A stretch of 64,000 bases of DNA from the NCBI RefSeq assembly GCF_006064855.1, contig NZ_CP040753.1, positions 1,798,001 through 1,862,000 on the forward strand. The letters are read 5' to 3'. The notes beneath the pieces were generated by a model, which did no database searches, was not told the DNA's origin, and was given only the letters and a program-made list of their open reading frames with translations. Made by a program: the position numbers and the translations under genes. Below are positions 35,921-45,235 of the stretch, piece by piece (positions within the stretch are counted from its first letter, which is position 1; the number at the start of each line of letters is the position of its first letter). The DNA is from Sulfitobacter sp. BSw21498 (GTDB taxonomy: Bacteria > Pseudomonadota > Alphaproteobacteria > Rhodobacterales > Rhodobacteraceae).

Positions 35921-35957
35921 AAAAAAGCCGCAGCGCGCGATCAGGCGCTGCGGCTTT
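35921..35957. terminator. Bidirectional terminator between the ligase and nhaC genes
   Basis: A perfect 13-base-pair stem (35924-35936 with 35945-35957) and an 8-base loop lie between convergent genes. On the minus strand it is followed by six T, making it a strong terminator for nhaC. On the plus strand the T-run is short. Confidence 0.9.
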
Positions 35958-35980
35958 CATCTGTGTGGTATCAAGCGGAA

Positions 35981-37474
35981 TCAGCTTTGCGCTGGTTCCT
36001 CGTAAGCCAGTGCATGGTCGCCAAGGTCCATGATGTCCTCGCCGGATTTTTCCCACTCTGCCCGGTCCTCGTCCGTCGCCTTGGGCGAGAACAGTCCGGT
36101 TACCGCATAGAACACGCCGATCAACGGTGCGGTCCAGCAGGCAAAGGCCAGCGGGATATAAAGCAGGTTGGTCAGGTTACCATCCATAACCCCCAGCCCC
36201 AAGGCCGAGATCACAAAGGCACCGCCTGCGTTCCACGGGATCAGCGGGCTCATCAACGTGCCGCCCTCTTCGACCGCACGGCTCAGGTTCAGTGTCGAAT
36301 ATCCCATCCCACGGTACAGGGGCGCATACATACGGCCCGGCAGCGCAATCGAGATATAAGGATCACCCGCCACCATATTGGTCGCAAACGCCGTCCCGAT
36401 GGCCGAGCTTTGAACTGCGCCAAAGCTTTTCACGCGGCTGACGATCGCCATAATAATCGCCTCGAGGCAGCCGGTACGTTCCAGCGCACCGCCAAAACCC
36501 AAGGCAATCAGCATCAGCGAGATGGTCCACATCATCGACTGGATGCCGCCCGCGTTCAGCAGGCTGTCGATGTCGGCGATCCCAGTGTCGATAGAATAGC
36601 CCGACTGCGCAAAGGCAAACACGTCATGCAGACCGGCACCCTGCCAAAAGATCGCGACCAGCCCACCGGCCAGCACACCCGCAAATAGCGACGGCAGTGG
36701 CGGCTTTTTCATCAACGCCAGCACAATCACGATCAACGCAGGTGTCAGCGGGATGATCCCTAGGCTGAACCGTTCTTCCAGACCGGCCGTGATCGCATTG
36801 ATGCTACTTACATCGCCAACACCCTCTTCGATCAGCATGAAGCCAACCACGATATAAATCACCAGCGCGATAATCATCGCAGGCACAGTGGTGGGCAGCA
36901 TGTTCTTGATGTGGTCGAAGACGTTCGTGCCCGTCACCGCAGGGGCAAGGTTCGTCGTATCGGACAGCGGTGATACCTTATCGCCAAAGAATGCGCCCGA
37001 TACCACAGCACCTGCGGTCCAATAGGCCGGAATACCAAAGCCCGCACCAATGCCCATCAACGCCAGACCGATGGTCCCGACCGTGCCCCAGCTGGTCCCC
37101 AACGATAGCGACACCACGGCACACAAGATCATGGCTGCTGCCAGAAAGATTGACGGCGTCAGCAACGTCAGCCCGTAGTAGATCAACGTCGGCACCGTGC
37201 CCGACGCGATCCATACACCGACAATCATGCCCACCACGATCAACACCGCAAGCGACGGCATCGACACGTGGATCACGTGAAACACGCCCTCGCGGATGTC
37301 CATCCACGTCTGCCCGCGAAACACACCAAGCAGGGACGTAATGGCCAATCCGAGGATCAGAGGAATATGCGGCGTGAAGTCGCCGTAATAGAAGAGTTGC
37401 AGCGCCAGAAGGCCAAGCGTCAGCACGACGGGCAGCAGCGCCAGCGGGAGCGATGGAAGATCTTTATTGTCCAT
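35981..37474 (-). CDS. nhaC: NhaC family Na+/H+ antiporter
   Basis: This 497-residue inner-membrane protein has about twelve hydrophobic segments. The NhaC family signatures SLSLGTSWGTVGTIGLALMG and GAFFGDKVSPLSDTTNLAPA are present, plus the C-terminal half-repeat AIGTAFATNMVAGDPYISIA. It exchanges sodium (or an organic substrate, as in malate/lactate NhaC relatives) for protons. It is a single gene with its own terminator, divergent from the glucan operon. Confidence 0.88.
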   Translation of the reverse strand: MDNKDLPSLPLALLPVVLTLGLLALQLFYYGDFTPHIPLILGLAITSLLGVFRGQTWMDIREGVFHVIHVSMPSLAVLIVVGMIVGVWIASGTVPTLIYYGLTLLTPSIFLAAAMILCAVVSLSLGTSWGTVGTIGLALMGIGAGFGIPAYWTAGAVVSGAFFGDKVSPLSDTTNLAPAVTGTNVFDHIKNMLPTTVPAMIIALVIYIVVGFMLIEEGVGDVSSINAITAGLEERFSLGIIPLTPALIVIVLALMKKPPLPSLFAGVLAGGLVAIFWQGAGLHDVFAFAQSGYSIDTGIADIDSLLNAGGIQSMMWTISLMLIALGFGGALERTGCLEAIIMAIVSRVKSFGAVQSSAIGTAFATNMVAGDPYISIALPGRMYAPLYRGMGYSTLNLSRAVEEGGTLMSPLIPWNAGGAFVISALGLGVMDGNLTNLLYIPLAFACWTAPLIGVFYAVTGLFSPKATDEDRAEWEKSGEDIMDLGDHALAYEEPAQS

Positions 37475-37808
37475 TTTGTCCTCGTTTTTATAGTCTTATT
37501 TACTTTTACACACACAGATTCCCTTTAGGGTGGCATTGCAGCCCTGTGATGCCAACCAATCTTATTCTAGGGCGTCTGATTGGAATTTCAGGCAATTTTC
37601 CGCTGTTTTTTGAAGGCTCTAGATAAAATCGGTCCCCTGTCACGCTAGAATTATGGAATTACTGGCGGTTGATGCCGCGTTAAAATCGCAATTTTCGCGC
37701 AAACCCCGCATTGGGCAGCAAAATTCAGCGCATTACGCTTCATGTCATTGAACTTCCCGCGTAATTATAAGAATTCTGCAATGCAGCAACGAACAGGAAT
37801 CAGTTTTG
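37475..37808. other. 334-base divergent promoter region, nhaC / opgG
   Basis: This is an AT-richer region than its surroundings, with T-rich stretches near nhaC. It must hold the promoters of nhaC (minus) and the opg operon (plus). A perfect inverted repeat at 37732-37765 is the only clear structure. No small gene was recognised. Confidence 0.6.
37732..37765. promoter_or_regulatory. Inverted repeat upstream of opgG
   Basis: ATTACGC (37732-37738) and GCGTAAT (37759-37765) form a perfect 7-base inverted repeat with a 20-base spacer, 44 bases before the opgG start. It is a candidate operator for osmotic control of the glucan operon. The binding protein is unknown. Confidence 0.4.
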
Positions 37809-39398
37809 ATGCATCATTTGTCTCGCACCCGCCCGATGTCTCGCCGCTCTGTTTTGCTCGCAGGGGGGGCCGCTTTGGCTTTCGCGGCTGCAATCGGTGC
37901 GCAGGACACTGCTGCATGGGCGCAAACCAGCGATGCGGCAGAGCCTTTTACCTTCGAGTCACTGATCGAACAAGCGCGCAGCCTTGCCGGCGAAGACTAT
38001 GTCGCGCCGACGCAATTGGGCGACCCGTTTACCTCGCTGGACTATGACGACTACCGCAACATCCGGTTCCGCGAAGACAGCGCGGTCTGGAAAGGCCCCG
38101 CGGCGCAGGCTGTGGTACACGCCTATCACCCCGGCTGGCTATTCGACGGCACCGTGGCACTCTACGAGGTTGTAGACGGCAAGGCACAGCCGCTTGGTTT
38201 TACCTCGGACGACTTCATCTATCAGGCCAAGGCGCTTGAGAAAATTCCAACCGGCACAGAGCTCCCCGGCGTGGCGGGCTTTCGCATGAACGCGCCGTTG
38301 AATGACCCGCAACAGTTCGACGAGATCGTGTCGTTTCTGGGCGCGAGCTATTTCCGCGCCTTAGGGGCGGGCAACCGCTATGGCCTAAGCGCGCGCGGGT
38401 TGGCGGTGAACACCGCGACCTCTGAGCCCGAAGAATTCCCCCGTTTCAGCGCCTTCTGGCTGCAACGGCCAAAACCCGGCCAGACGGCAATGACCTTCTT
38501 TGCCCTGCTCGAAAGCCAGTCGGTCGTGGGGGCCTACAAGTTCACCGTGACCCCCGGGGCCACCACCACGATGGATGTGACCACCGAATTGTTCTTCCGC
38601 CAAGACGTACAGCAGCTCGGCATCGCGCCGCTGACCTCTATGTATCTGTTCGGGCTGAACGATCAGGGCAGCTTTGATGATTACCGCGCCCGCGTCCACG
38701 ACAGTGAAGCCCTGATCGTGAACACCGGCGAGGACACGCTGTTTCGGGTGCTCAACAACCCGCCGAAACTCGCAAATTCATACTTTGGCGCGCAATCACC
38801 TAAGTCCTTTGGCCTTGTGCAACGCCACCGCGCCTTTGACGACTATCTGGATGCCGAAGCCCATTACGAGTTGCGCCCCACCCTCATGGTCGAACCCAGG
38901 GGCGACTGGGGCGAAGGTATGGTCCGCCTGATCGAGATTCCTTCGGATCTGGAAGGAAACGACAATATCGTCGCCTTCTGGACCTATAAAGACGGGTTCT
39001 CTGCGGGGGACAGCAAAAGCATCTCCTACCGTCTGAACTGGGGCATGACCCCACCCGGCGCGTCTTCTACACTTGCTCAAGTTTCACGCACACTTGCCGG
39101 ACATGGCGGCGTTGCAGGCGTAAAACCGCGGAATGATCGCCGAAAATTTGTCATCGACTTTGAAGGTGCAACTTTAGCGGAACCAAATGCCGAGAACGTT
39201 GTTGAGGCCAATGTAAACATCGTCGGCGGCAAGATTGCAGGACAAGTGCTGCAGCAGATCGACGGCCACGATCATATGTGGCGACTGGTTCTAGAGGTCG
39301 TCGCCGAAACGAATGCAATGGTTGAACTGCGTGCCAATCTGGCCGCGGGTGACCGCCGCTTGACCGAGACTTGGGTATACCAATGGCTGAAAGAATGA
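37809..39398 (+). CDS. opgG: Periplasmic glucan biosynthesis protein OpgG
   Basis: This protein of about 529 residues belongs to the MdoG/OpgG family, needed with OpgH to build the osmoregulated periplasmic glucan backbone. The N-terminus MSRRSVLLAGGAALAFAAAIG is a twin-arginine type signal, so the protein folds before export, as for E. coli OpgD. Family blocks include FTFESLIEQARSLAGEDYV and YDDYRNIRFREDSAVW. The start is ATG 37809, not the TTG just before. Its stop overlaps the start of the small opgI-like gene (ATGA). Confidence 0.93.
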   Translation: MHHLSRTRPMSRRSVLLAGGAALAFAAAIGAQDTAAWAQTSDAAEPFTFESLIEQARSLAGEDYVAPTQLGDPFTSLDYDDYRNIRFREDSAVWKGPAAQAVVHAYHPGWLFDGTVALYEVVDGKAQPLGFTSDDFIYQAKALEKIPTGTELPGVAGFRMNAPLNDPQQFDEIVSFLGASYFRALGAGNRYGLSARGLAVNTATSEPEEFPRFSAFWLQRPKPGQTAMTFFALLESQSVVGAYKFTVTPGATTTMDVTTELFFRQDVQQLGIAPLTSMYLFGLNDQGSFDDYRARVHDSEALIVNTGEDTLFRVLNNPPKLANSYFGAQSPKSFGLVQRHRAFDDYLDAEAHYELRPTLMVEPRGDWGEGMVRLIEIPSDLEGNDNIVAFWTYKDGFSAGDSKSISYRLNWGMTPPGASSTLAQVSRTLAGHGGVAGVKPRNDRRKFVIDFEGATLAEPNAENVVEANVNIVGGKIAGQVLQQIDGHDHMWRLVLEVVAETNAMVELRANLAAGDRRLTETWVYQWLKE

Positions 39399-39556
39399 AT
39401 ACGTCTGTGACATCAACTTCTTCCGAACCAATGACCGACTTTGACCGCTACGCGCCCCGTGCTGCCCCGCTGGATATGCCGCGGCAGGTACTTGAACATG
39501 ATGCCCGCCCGTCGCTTTTCGAAGTGCTGAGCCGTATCTTCATGCGTAATGCCTGA
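39395..39556 (+). CDS. opgI: Small OpgI-like protein between opgG and opgH
   Basis: This 53-residue, mostly hydrophilic protein (TDFDRYAPRAAPLDMPRQVL, ending LFEVLSRIFMRNA) has no membrane segment. Its ATG overlaps the opgG stop (ATGA), and it overlaps opgH by 8 bases, so translation is coupled on both sides; this supports a real gene. The order matches opgG-opgI-opgH-opgC of Rhodobacter sphaeroides, where opgI is reported to be required for glucan backbone synthesis. The APLDMPRQ stretch recalls the N-terminal cytoplasmic part of longer OpgH proteins, so it may be a detached OpgH segment (inference). Confidence 0.75.
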   Translation: MNTSVTSTSSEPMTDFDRYAPRAAPLDMPRQVLEHDARPSLFEVLSRIFMRNA

Positions 39557-41327
39557 CATGCCCTCTTATGTGCGCGATGGTGCCACGCGGTTCAGCCGTG
39601 TCGGTGCCATTTGCTTTGCCCTGCTCTGTGCGACGGCCGCAGCCGCGACGCTTGCGCAGGCGGGTCTTAACACGGGCTTTGATATCTGGGACGGCTTTGC
39701 CGTTGCGCTCATTGCGCTTACCACTGCTTGGTTGGCGTGGGGGGCGGGGCAGGCGTTTTTGGGCGTGCCGTCCTTTGACCCGCTGCCCGACATGGACCTG
39801 TCCAACGCAGACTTCCCCGCCACAGCGATCCTTGTGCCGATCTGCAACGAAAACCCGACAGAGGTTTGCGCCCGCATCACTGCGATGCGCCAATCCATGC
39901 AAGCTGCCAACGTGCCGGTCGATTTTGCGATCCTATCCGATACCTTCGACCCCGACGCGCTGATCGCAGAGCGAGCGGCACTCGCCCCGCTATTCGCCGA
40001 TGATAGCGCGTCTAATCCAGTCTTCTACCGCAACCGCACAGACCGCCACGGCCGCAAGGCTGGAAACGTCGAAGATTTCATCCGCAAATCCGGCGGGGCT
40101 TATGAATACGTCGTGATCCTTGACGCCGATAGCTTGATGGAGGGCAATACGATCCGCCACCTCGTCGCGCGGATGGAGGCAGATACGACCCTTGGACTGC
40201 TGCAAACACTGCCCAATATTTTCGGGGCGGGGTCACTATTTGGCCGTGCGATGCAGTTCTCTGCCAGCTTTCACTCACCTGTCTTTGCCCGCGGTCTGGC
40301 CCGAATGCAGGGGCGTGCGGGCCCGTTTTGGGGGCACAACGCCATCGCCCGTGTACGCGCTTTGTCGCAATGCTGCGGCCTGCCCGAACTCAGCGGCCCT
40401 GCCCCTTTTGGCGGCACAATCCTTAGCCATGATTACGTCGAAGCCGCGTTGCTTGTGCGTGGCGGCTGGCGCGTGGAAATGGACCCGCGCATCACCGGAT
40501 CGTTCGAAGAAGGCCCTGACAACCTTCTTGCCTTTGCCCGTCGGGATCGTCGGTGGTGCCAAGGCAACCTTCAGCATATGCGTCTGGTCGGTGCCCCCGG
40601 TCTGCATGGCTGGAGCCGTTTCGTCTTTATCCAAGGTATCACGGCCTATCTGGTGTCGGTCGCATGGGGCGCGTTCCTAATCGTATCGCTGCTGGCCGCC
40701 GCGACCAACGCAAGCCCTGATTACTTCCCCAATGCCTATCAGCTTTTTCCGGTTTTCCCCGACGACAAGACCTTTCAGATTGTTGCGCTGGCCTTTGGCA
40801 TTGGCGTGCTGCTTTTGCTGCCTAAGCTCGCGATCTTTGGCGAAGCTGCTGCAACGGGGCGCGCACGGGGCTTTGGCGGCGCGCTGCGTGCGCTTGGGTC
40901 CGTGTTGGCCGAAATCCTGCTCACCGCGCTGATCGCGCCGATCATGCTGATGTACCAAAGCCGCGCCGTAGCCGAAGTCTTTGCGGGCAAGGACGGTGGC
41001 TGGCCTGCGACTGCACGTGGCGAAGGGCGACTGACGCTGACAGAAAGCTGGCGTGCAAGCCGCTGGGTGTCGCTGTTCGGGATCGTGGTCACAATTGCGG
41101 TCTATCTGTTAGTGCCGAACCTGATTTACTGGCTGCTGCCTGTGACGCTTCCCATGTCGATCGCCCCGCTGCTGATCGCTGTGACCTCGCACCCCAGCAA
41201 TGGCCGCGTCTTTACCACGCCGCAAGAACGGGTCACGCCCGCTGTAATTGCCGCCTACCGCGAGAACCTGAGAACGGGTACCGCCCAACAAGGATCGTCG
41301 CATGACCCAATCGTCCAACCGGCCTGA
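39549..41327 (+). CDS. opgH: Glucan glucosyltransferase OpgH (MdoH)
   Basis: This 592-residue inner-membrane family 2 glycosyltransferase polymerises glucose from UDP-glucose and passes the glucan to the periplasm. The core motifs are FPATAILVPICNENP, FAILSDTFDPDA, YVVILDADSLMEGN (DxD), the acceptor region ILSHDYVEAALLVRGGW and the RDRRWCQGN motif matching Q/RxxRW. Several hydrophobic segments flank it. It is much shorter than E. coli OpgH (about 850 residues) because the long cytoplasmic N- and C-terminal parts are missing; the small upstream gene may supply part of the N-terminus. Confidence 0.93.
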   Translation: MPDMPSYVRDGATRFSRVGAICFALLCATAAAATLAQAGLNTGFDIWDGFAVALIALTTAWLAWGAGQAFLGVPSFDPLPDMDLSNADFPATAILVPICNENPTEVCARITAMRQSMQAANVPVDFAILSDTFDPDALIAERAALAPLFADDSASNPVFYRNRTDRHGRKAGNVEDFIRKSGGAYEYVVILDADSLMEGNTIRHLVARMEADTTLGLLQTLPNIFGAGSLFGRAMQFSASFHSPVFARGLARMQGRAGPFWGHNAIARVRALSQCCGLPELSGPAPFGGTILSHDYVEAALLVRGGWRVEMDPRITGSFEEGPDNLLAFARRDRRWCQGNLQHMRLVGAPGLHGWSRFVFIQGITAYLVSVAWGAFLIVSLLAAATNASPDYFPNAYQLFPVFPDDKTFQIVALAFGIGVLLLLPKLAIFGEAAATGRARGFGGALRALGSVLAEILLTALIAPIMLMYQSRAVAEVFAGKDGGWPATARGEGRLTLTESWRASRWVSLFGIVVTIAVYLLVPNLIYWLLPVTLPMSIAPLLIAVTSHPSNGRVFTTPQERVTPAVIAAYRENLRTGTAQQGSSHDPIVQPA

Positions 41328-42552
41328 CGCCCAGCTTATTCCGATCCGGCGTGGCGTTGATCTGCCACGTCGCGCCCGCGATCCACGCATTGATGCCTTT
41401 CGCGGGCTGGCGCTGATCATGATCATCATCGACCACATGCCCGGCAACCCGTGGGAGTATCTGACCATCCGCAACATCGGGTTCTCCGACGCGGCAGAGG
41501 CGTTCTTTATCATGTCCGGCATCGCCGCCGGCATCGCCTATTCCCCCGCCATCGGTCGGTGGATGTCGGGCGATCTGCGCCTATGGGATGCGATAGCCCC
41601 GTTGTGGCGGCGTGCGTGGCAGCTTTATATCGTGCATATCGTGCTAACGGTCGCCGCCATCGGGCTGTATGCTTGGGCGGCGGATACGTTTGTTCGATCC
41701 GAATTTCGAGTGATGCACAACCTCGCCTTGCTCTATGAGCAGACTGGTGCCGCGATGGCGGGGCTTGTTACGTTGGGCTACCAAATCGGCTATGTGAACA
41801 TTTTGCCGTCTTATACTGTCTTGTTGCTGGCAGGCCCTGTTCTGATTGCCGCCGTGCTATATGCGCCACGTACGACGCTGGCTGTCGCGGGGGCGTTCTG
41901 GCTTTATGCGGGTGCCACGCGGCTTACCATCCCGAACCACCCCGGTGGCGGCGGCTGGTTCTTTAACCCGCTCACGTGGCAGCTTATCTTTGTGATCGGT
42001 CTGGCAATCGGTGTCCGCCACCGCAAGGGCGAACGGCTGGTCCGCAACTCTGCGCTGTTGTTCAAACTGGCGGTCGGTGTGTTGCTGTTCATCGCGGCGT
42101 GGCGCTATGTGCCCGGTCTGGGCAGTTTTATGAACCACAAGATGGCGCAACTTGGCGGGATTGGCCTGCCCGCTAATATCGTGACCCATAATAAGTCCAT
42201 GCTGGCGCTGCCGCGTTTGGTACACGTCCTTGCGCTGGTCTATGTGCTGTCCTGCCTCCCCGTGGTGACACACATATGTGCGCACCGTCTGGCCGCCCCG
42301 CTCCGGCTGATGGGCAGTCACGGGCTGCTGGTGTTCGGCCTTGGCACCATTCTGGCACTGGCCGGTCAAATCATGATGGACATCGAACCCAACGTGACGG
42401 CTTTGCCGTGGATTCTGCCGCCGGTCGCGGTCGCTGTGTGCTATGTTGCTGCCCTGCTGGCCGAAGCTTCACGTAAACAGCCGCAGCCAAAGCAGCCAGC
42501 CGCCGCCACAGCCCCACGCCCCGAGATGGTTGCCAGCAGTTCAACGGCTTAA
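41302..42552 (+). CDS. opgC: Glucan succinyltransferase OpgC
   Basis: This 416-residue integral membrane acyltransferase has about ten hydrophobic segments. The start RDPRIDAFRGLALIMIIIDH, followed by AAEAFFIMSGIAAGIAY, is the OpgC family pattern. The family adds succinyl groups to periplasmic glucans and makes them anionic. It overlaps the opgH end by 26 bases and is the last gene of the operon; a terminator follows. Confidence 0.92.
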   Translation: MTQSSNRPDAQLIPIRRGVDLPRRARDPRIDAFRGLALIMIIIDHMPGNPWEYLTIRNIGFSDAAEAFFIMSGIAAGIAYSPAIGRWMSGDLRLWDAIAPLWRRAWQLYIVHIVLTVAAIGLYAWAADTFVRSEFRVMHNLALLYEQTGAAMAGLVTLGYQIGYVNILPSYTVLLLAGPVLIAAVLYAPRTTLAVAGAFWLYAGATRLTIPNHPGGGGWFFNPLTWQLIFVIGLAIGVRHRKGERLVRNSALLFKLAVGVLLFIAAWRYVPGLGSFMNHKMAQLGGIGLPANIVTHNKSMLALPRLVHVLALVYVLSCLPVVTHICAHRLAAPLRLMGSHGLLVFGLGTILALAGQIMMDIEPNVTALPWILPPVAVAVCYVAALLAEASRKQPQPKQPAAATAPRPEMVASSSTA

Positions 42553-42584
42553 GGCCACGGCCCCGCCCCCCCATTGACGCAACA

Positions 42585-42623
42585 CCCGATGTGCGAACTT
42601 ATCCCGTGCATCGGGTTTTCTTT
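42585..42623 (+). terminator. Terminator of the opgGIHC operon
   Basis: ACCCGATG pairs with CATCGGGT (8 base pairs, long loop) and is followed by TTTTCTTT. It begins 33 bases after the opgC stop. Confidence 0.7.
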
Positions 42624-42715
42624 GCGTCCAAGACCACCCATAAGCACAAAACAGTGGAAATAGGGATCATTCCCCTATCTCGTAGCGTAATTTAGAGATG
42701 TCGAAAGAGGCCCCC

Positions 42716-45151
42716 ATGTCAGGAACCGGAAAGATCGCGATACCAACCCGAGGGTGGCTACAGTTGATGGCGAGCCTTCTGATGGCGGTGTTCCTGACCC
42801 TCTCCCCCCTCGCGGTACAGGCGCAGTCCCTGTTTATGGGGGGTGGGCCCTCTGACAAAGAAACGACCGAAGCGGCGCCTGATGCCGAAGCGAAGGCACC
42901 GCTGGATAGCCTGCTTGAGGTTCTGAAAGACGATAACGCGCGTGCGGCGCTGATCGCGGACCTAGAAAAGTCGCTGGACGCTTCCGGTCAACCGGCGGGC
43001 GACGAGAACCCCGCGATTGAAACCATCACCGCTGCGGCCGATGCCGAAGGTGTGTCAGTCGGGCGGCAGATCGCGCTGATTACCCAGCAGATCGGGCAAG
43101 ACACGGTTAACACGCTTACGTCGTTCTGGACCGCGATCGAAGGCGGCGGCGGCGTGTTCGCCGGCCTTAGCGGATCAGAGCTATCGGTCTTGCTAGACGC
43201 CCTGCCCGGCCTGCTGGTCGTGATTGCGATCACCGTCGTCTTGTTTCTGGTGCTGCGCTATCTGGCACGCGGGCTGTATGCCCGTATGGGCCGAACAGCT
43301 GAACACGTCGGCATCTTCCGCTCTATCGGCCTGTTTCTGGGGTCGAACCTGCTGGATGCGTTTATCGTCATTGTGGCCTGGGCTGCGGGCTATCTGATTA
43401 CCATCCTCGCCGTGGGCGAAGCCGGTCAGATCGGCATCCGCCAGTCGATGTATCTGAATGCCTTCCTGCTGGTCGAGATGACCAAAGTCATCATCCGGTC
43501 GTTCCTGTCGCCCGTCGCCTCGGGTCTGCGGCTCGTACCCGTGGGAGACGCGGCAGCCAAATCGCTGACCCGTTATCTGAGCGTCGTGGTCAGCCTGCTG
43601 GGGTATGGCCAGCTGCTTGTCGTGCCCATCGTTAATCAAAGCGTCAACGCGGCTGCGGGTGCAGGCGTCTCGGCACTGCTGTCGGTGATGGTGCTGCTGT
43701 ATCTCGTCTATATCGTGCTGCGCCGTCGCAAGGCTGTTACCCGCTGGCTTCAAAGCGAGGCGGACCCCGTTGAGGCGACGGCAGCAGAGGGCGTCGATCC
43801 GGCTACCATCGCGCAGGCACGGCGCGGGTTCATCGCCCGTATCCTGCATGGGCTGGCAGGCATCTGGCATTGGGTTGCTCTGACGTATATTGCGGTGATG
43901 TTCATCGTGGTGATGACCCAGCCTGCTGATGTGACGCTCGAGGCGATTGTCGGGTCAGGCAAGATTTTGGCCGCGATCATCATCGCATCCCTACTGTCGG
44001 GCTGGTTGGCGCAGGCCGTGCACCGTGGTATCTCTTTGCCTAAGGACGTGAACGCCAAACTGCCGCTGCTTGAACGCCGCATCAACACGTTTGTCCCGCG
44101 TGCCTTTAGCACATTGCGTCTTTTCCTGCTGATCTGCGTGCTGTTCTTTACACTGGACGTGATTGGCATGATCGACATGCGCAGCTGGCTTGAGGGCCAG
44201 GTCGGTCTGGCAGTGACCAAGGCGTTGATCTCTGTCGGGTTGATCCTGACGGTGGCCTTTGGCATCTGGCTCGCGCTGACGTCCTTTGTCGATTACAAGC
44301 TGAACCCTGAATACGGCGCTGTGCCGACCTCGCGGGAAACCACCTTGCTGACGTTGCTGCGCAACGCGGCGACCATTGCGCTGATCATCCTGACGCTGAT
44401 GTTCGTGCTTAGCGAAATCGGGCTGGATATCGGGCCACTGCTGGCTTCTGCTGGGGTGTTGGGTCTGGCGATTGGTTTTGGCGCTCAAAAGATGGTGCAA
44501 GACATCATCACCGGCGTGTTCATCCAGTTCGAGAACGTCATCAACGTCGGCGACGTGATCACCGTGGGCGGCACCACAGGCACGGTCGAAAAGCTGTCGG
44601 TGCGGTCCGTTTCCCTGCGCGATGTGCAAGGGGTGTTCCACATGATCCCCTTCTCGACCGTGGATGTGGTCAGCAACTATATGCGCGGCTTTGCCTATAC
44701 GGTTTGTGACATGGGCATCGCTTACCGCGAGAATGTCGAAGACGCCAAACAGGCGATGTTCGATGCCTATGACCGGATGATGGCAAACGAGCCTGAAATC
44801 GCAAATAGCATCATGGGAGAGCTGGAATGGTTCGGCGTGCAGTCGCTTGGCGACAGCGCCGTGGTTCTGCGGGTGCGGATCAAGACCGATCCGGGCAAGC
44901 AATGGGGCATCGGGCGCATGTACAACGGCTATCTCAAGACAGTCTTTGACGAGCGTGGGATCGAAATCCCCTTCCCACAGCAAACCATCTGGCTGGGCGA
45001 GAACAAGGACGGCACCACCCAGCCGTTCAAGATCGAAGGCCCCGCAGCCCAAGATGCCGACAAGGGCCCCAAAAAGGCCAAGACGGTGTCCAAGCCGATC
45101 AAGGCGGATGATGTGCCCGACAGCGACGGTGACGGCGGCGCCGACCGCTAG
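42716..45151 (+). CDS. Large MscS-family mechanosensitive channel
   Basis: This protein of about 811 residues has a signal peptide (SLLMAVFLTLSPLAVQAQS), a periplasmic domain, about eleven membrane segments and the MscS pore/beta domain. That domain includes the pore helix region GPLLASAGVLGLAIGFGAQK and FIQFENVINVGDVITVGGTTG. The acidic C-terminal tail ends in DSDGDGGADR. It opens under membrane tension to release solutes on hypo-osmotic shock; its size and extra helices resemble MscK/YbiO-type channels. ATG 42716 has AGAGG five bases upstream; ATG 42698 in the same frame is an alternative. Confidence 0.9.
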   Translation: MSGTGKIAIPTRGWLQLMASLLMAVFLTLSPLAVQAQSLFMGGGPSDKETTEAAPDAEAKAPLDSLLEVLKDDNARAALIADLEKSLDASGQPAGDENPAIETITAAADAEGVSVGRQIALITQQIGQDTVNTLTSFWTAIEGGGGVFAGLSGSELSVLLDALPGLLVVIAITVVLFLVLRYLARGLYARMGRTAEHVGIFRSIGLFLGSNLLDAFIVIVAWAAGYLITILAVGEAGQIGIRQSMYLNAFLLVEMTKVIIRSFLSPVASGLRLVPVGDAAAKSLTRYLSVVVSLLGYGQLLVVPIVNQSVNAAAGAGVSALLSVMVLLYLVYIVLRRRKAVTRWLQSEADPVEATAAEGVDPATIAQARRGFIARILHGLAGIWHWVALTYIAVMFIVVMTQPADVTLEAIVGSGKILAAIIIASLLSGWLAQAVHRGISLPKDVNAKLPLLERRINTFVPRAFSTLRLFLLICVLFFTLDVIGMIDMRSWLEGQVGLAVTKALISVGLILTVAFGIWLALTSFVDYKLNPEYGAVPTSRETTLLTLLRNAATIALIILTLMFVLSEIGLDIGPLLASAGVLGLAIGFGAQKMVQDIITGVFIQFENVINVGDVITVGGTTGTVEKLSVRSVSLRDVQGVFHMIPFSTVDVVSNYMRGFAYTVCDMGIAYRENVEDAKQAMFDAYDRMMANEPEIANSIMGELEWFGVQSLGDSAVVLRVRIKTDPGKQWGIGRMYNGYLKTVFDERGIEIPFPQQTIWLGENKDGTTQPFKIEGPAAQDADKGPKKAKTVSKPIKADDVPDSDGDGGADR

Positions 45152-45173
45152 CAGCGGTTGATGGATGAGACAT

Positions 45174-45216
45174 AAAAAAGGCCCCCGATCAGCGATGATC
45201 GGGGGCCTTTTGTTTT
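45174..45216. terminator. Bidirectional terminator between the mscS-like and TPP-enzyme genes
   Basis: A 14-base-pair stem (45177-45190 with 45197-45210) and a 6-base loop carry T-runs on both strands: TTTTGTTTT on the plus strand and six T on the minus strand. It separates two convergent genes. Confidence 0.93.
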
Positions 45217-45235
45217 CAAAGTATCTGCGCGGACG

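Noticed and set aside
43991..45052. Long minus-strand open frame inside the MscS-like gene
   Set aside because: Antisense to a clear membrane channel; composition rich in His/Gln/Asp as expected for a shadow frame.
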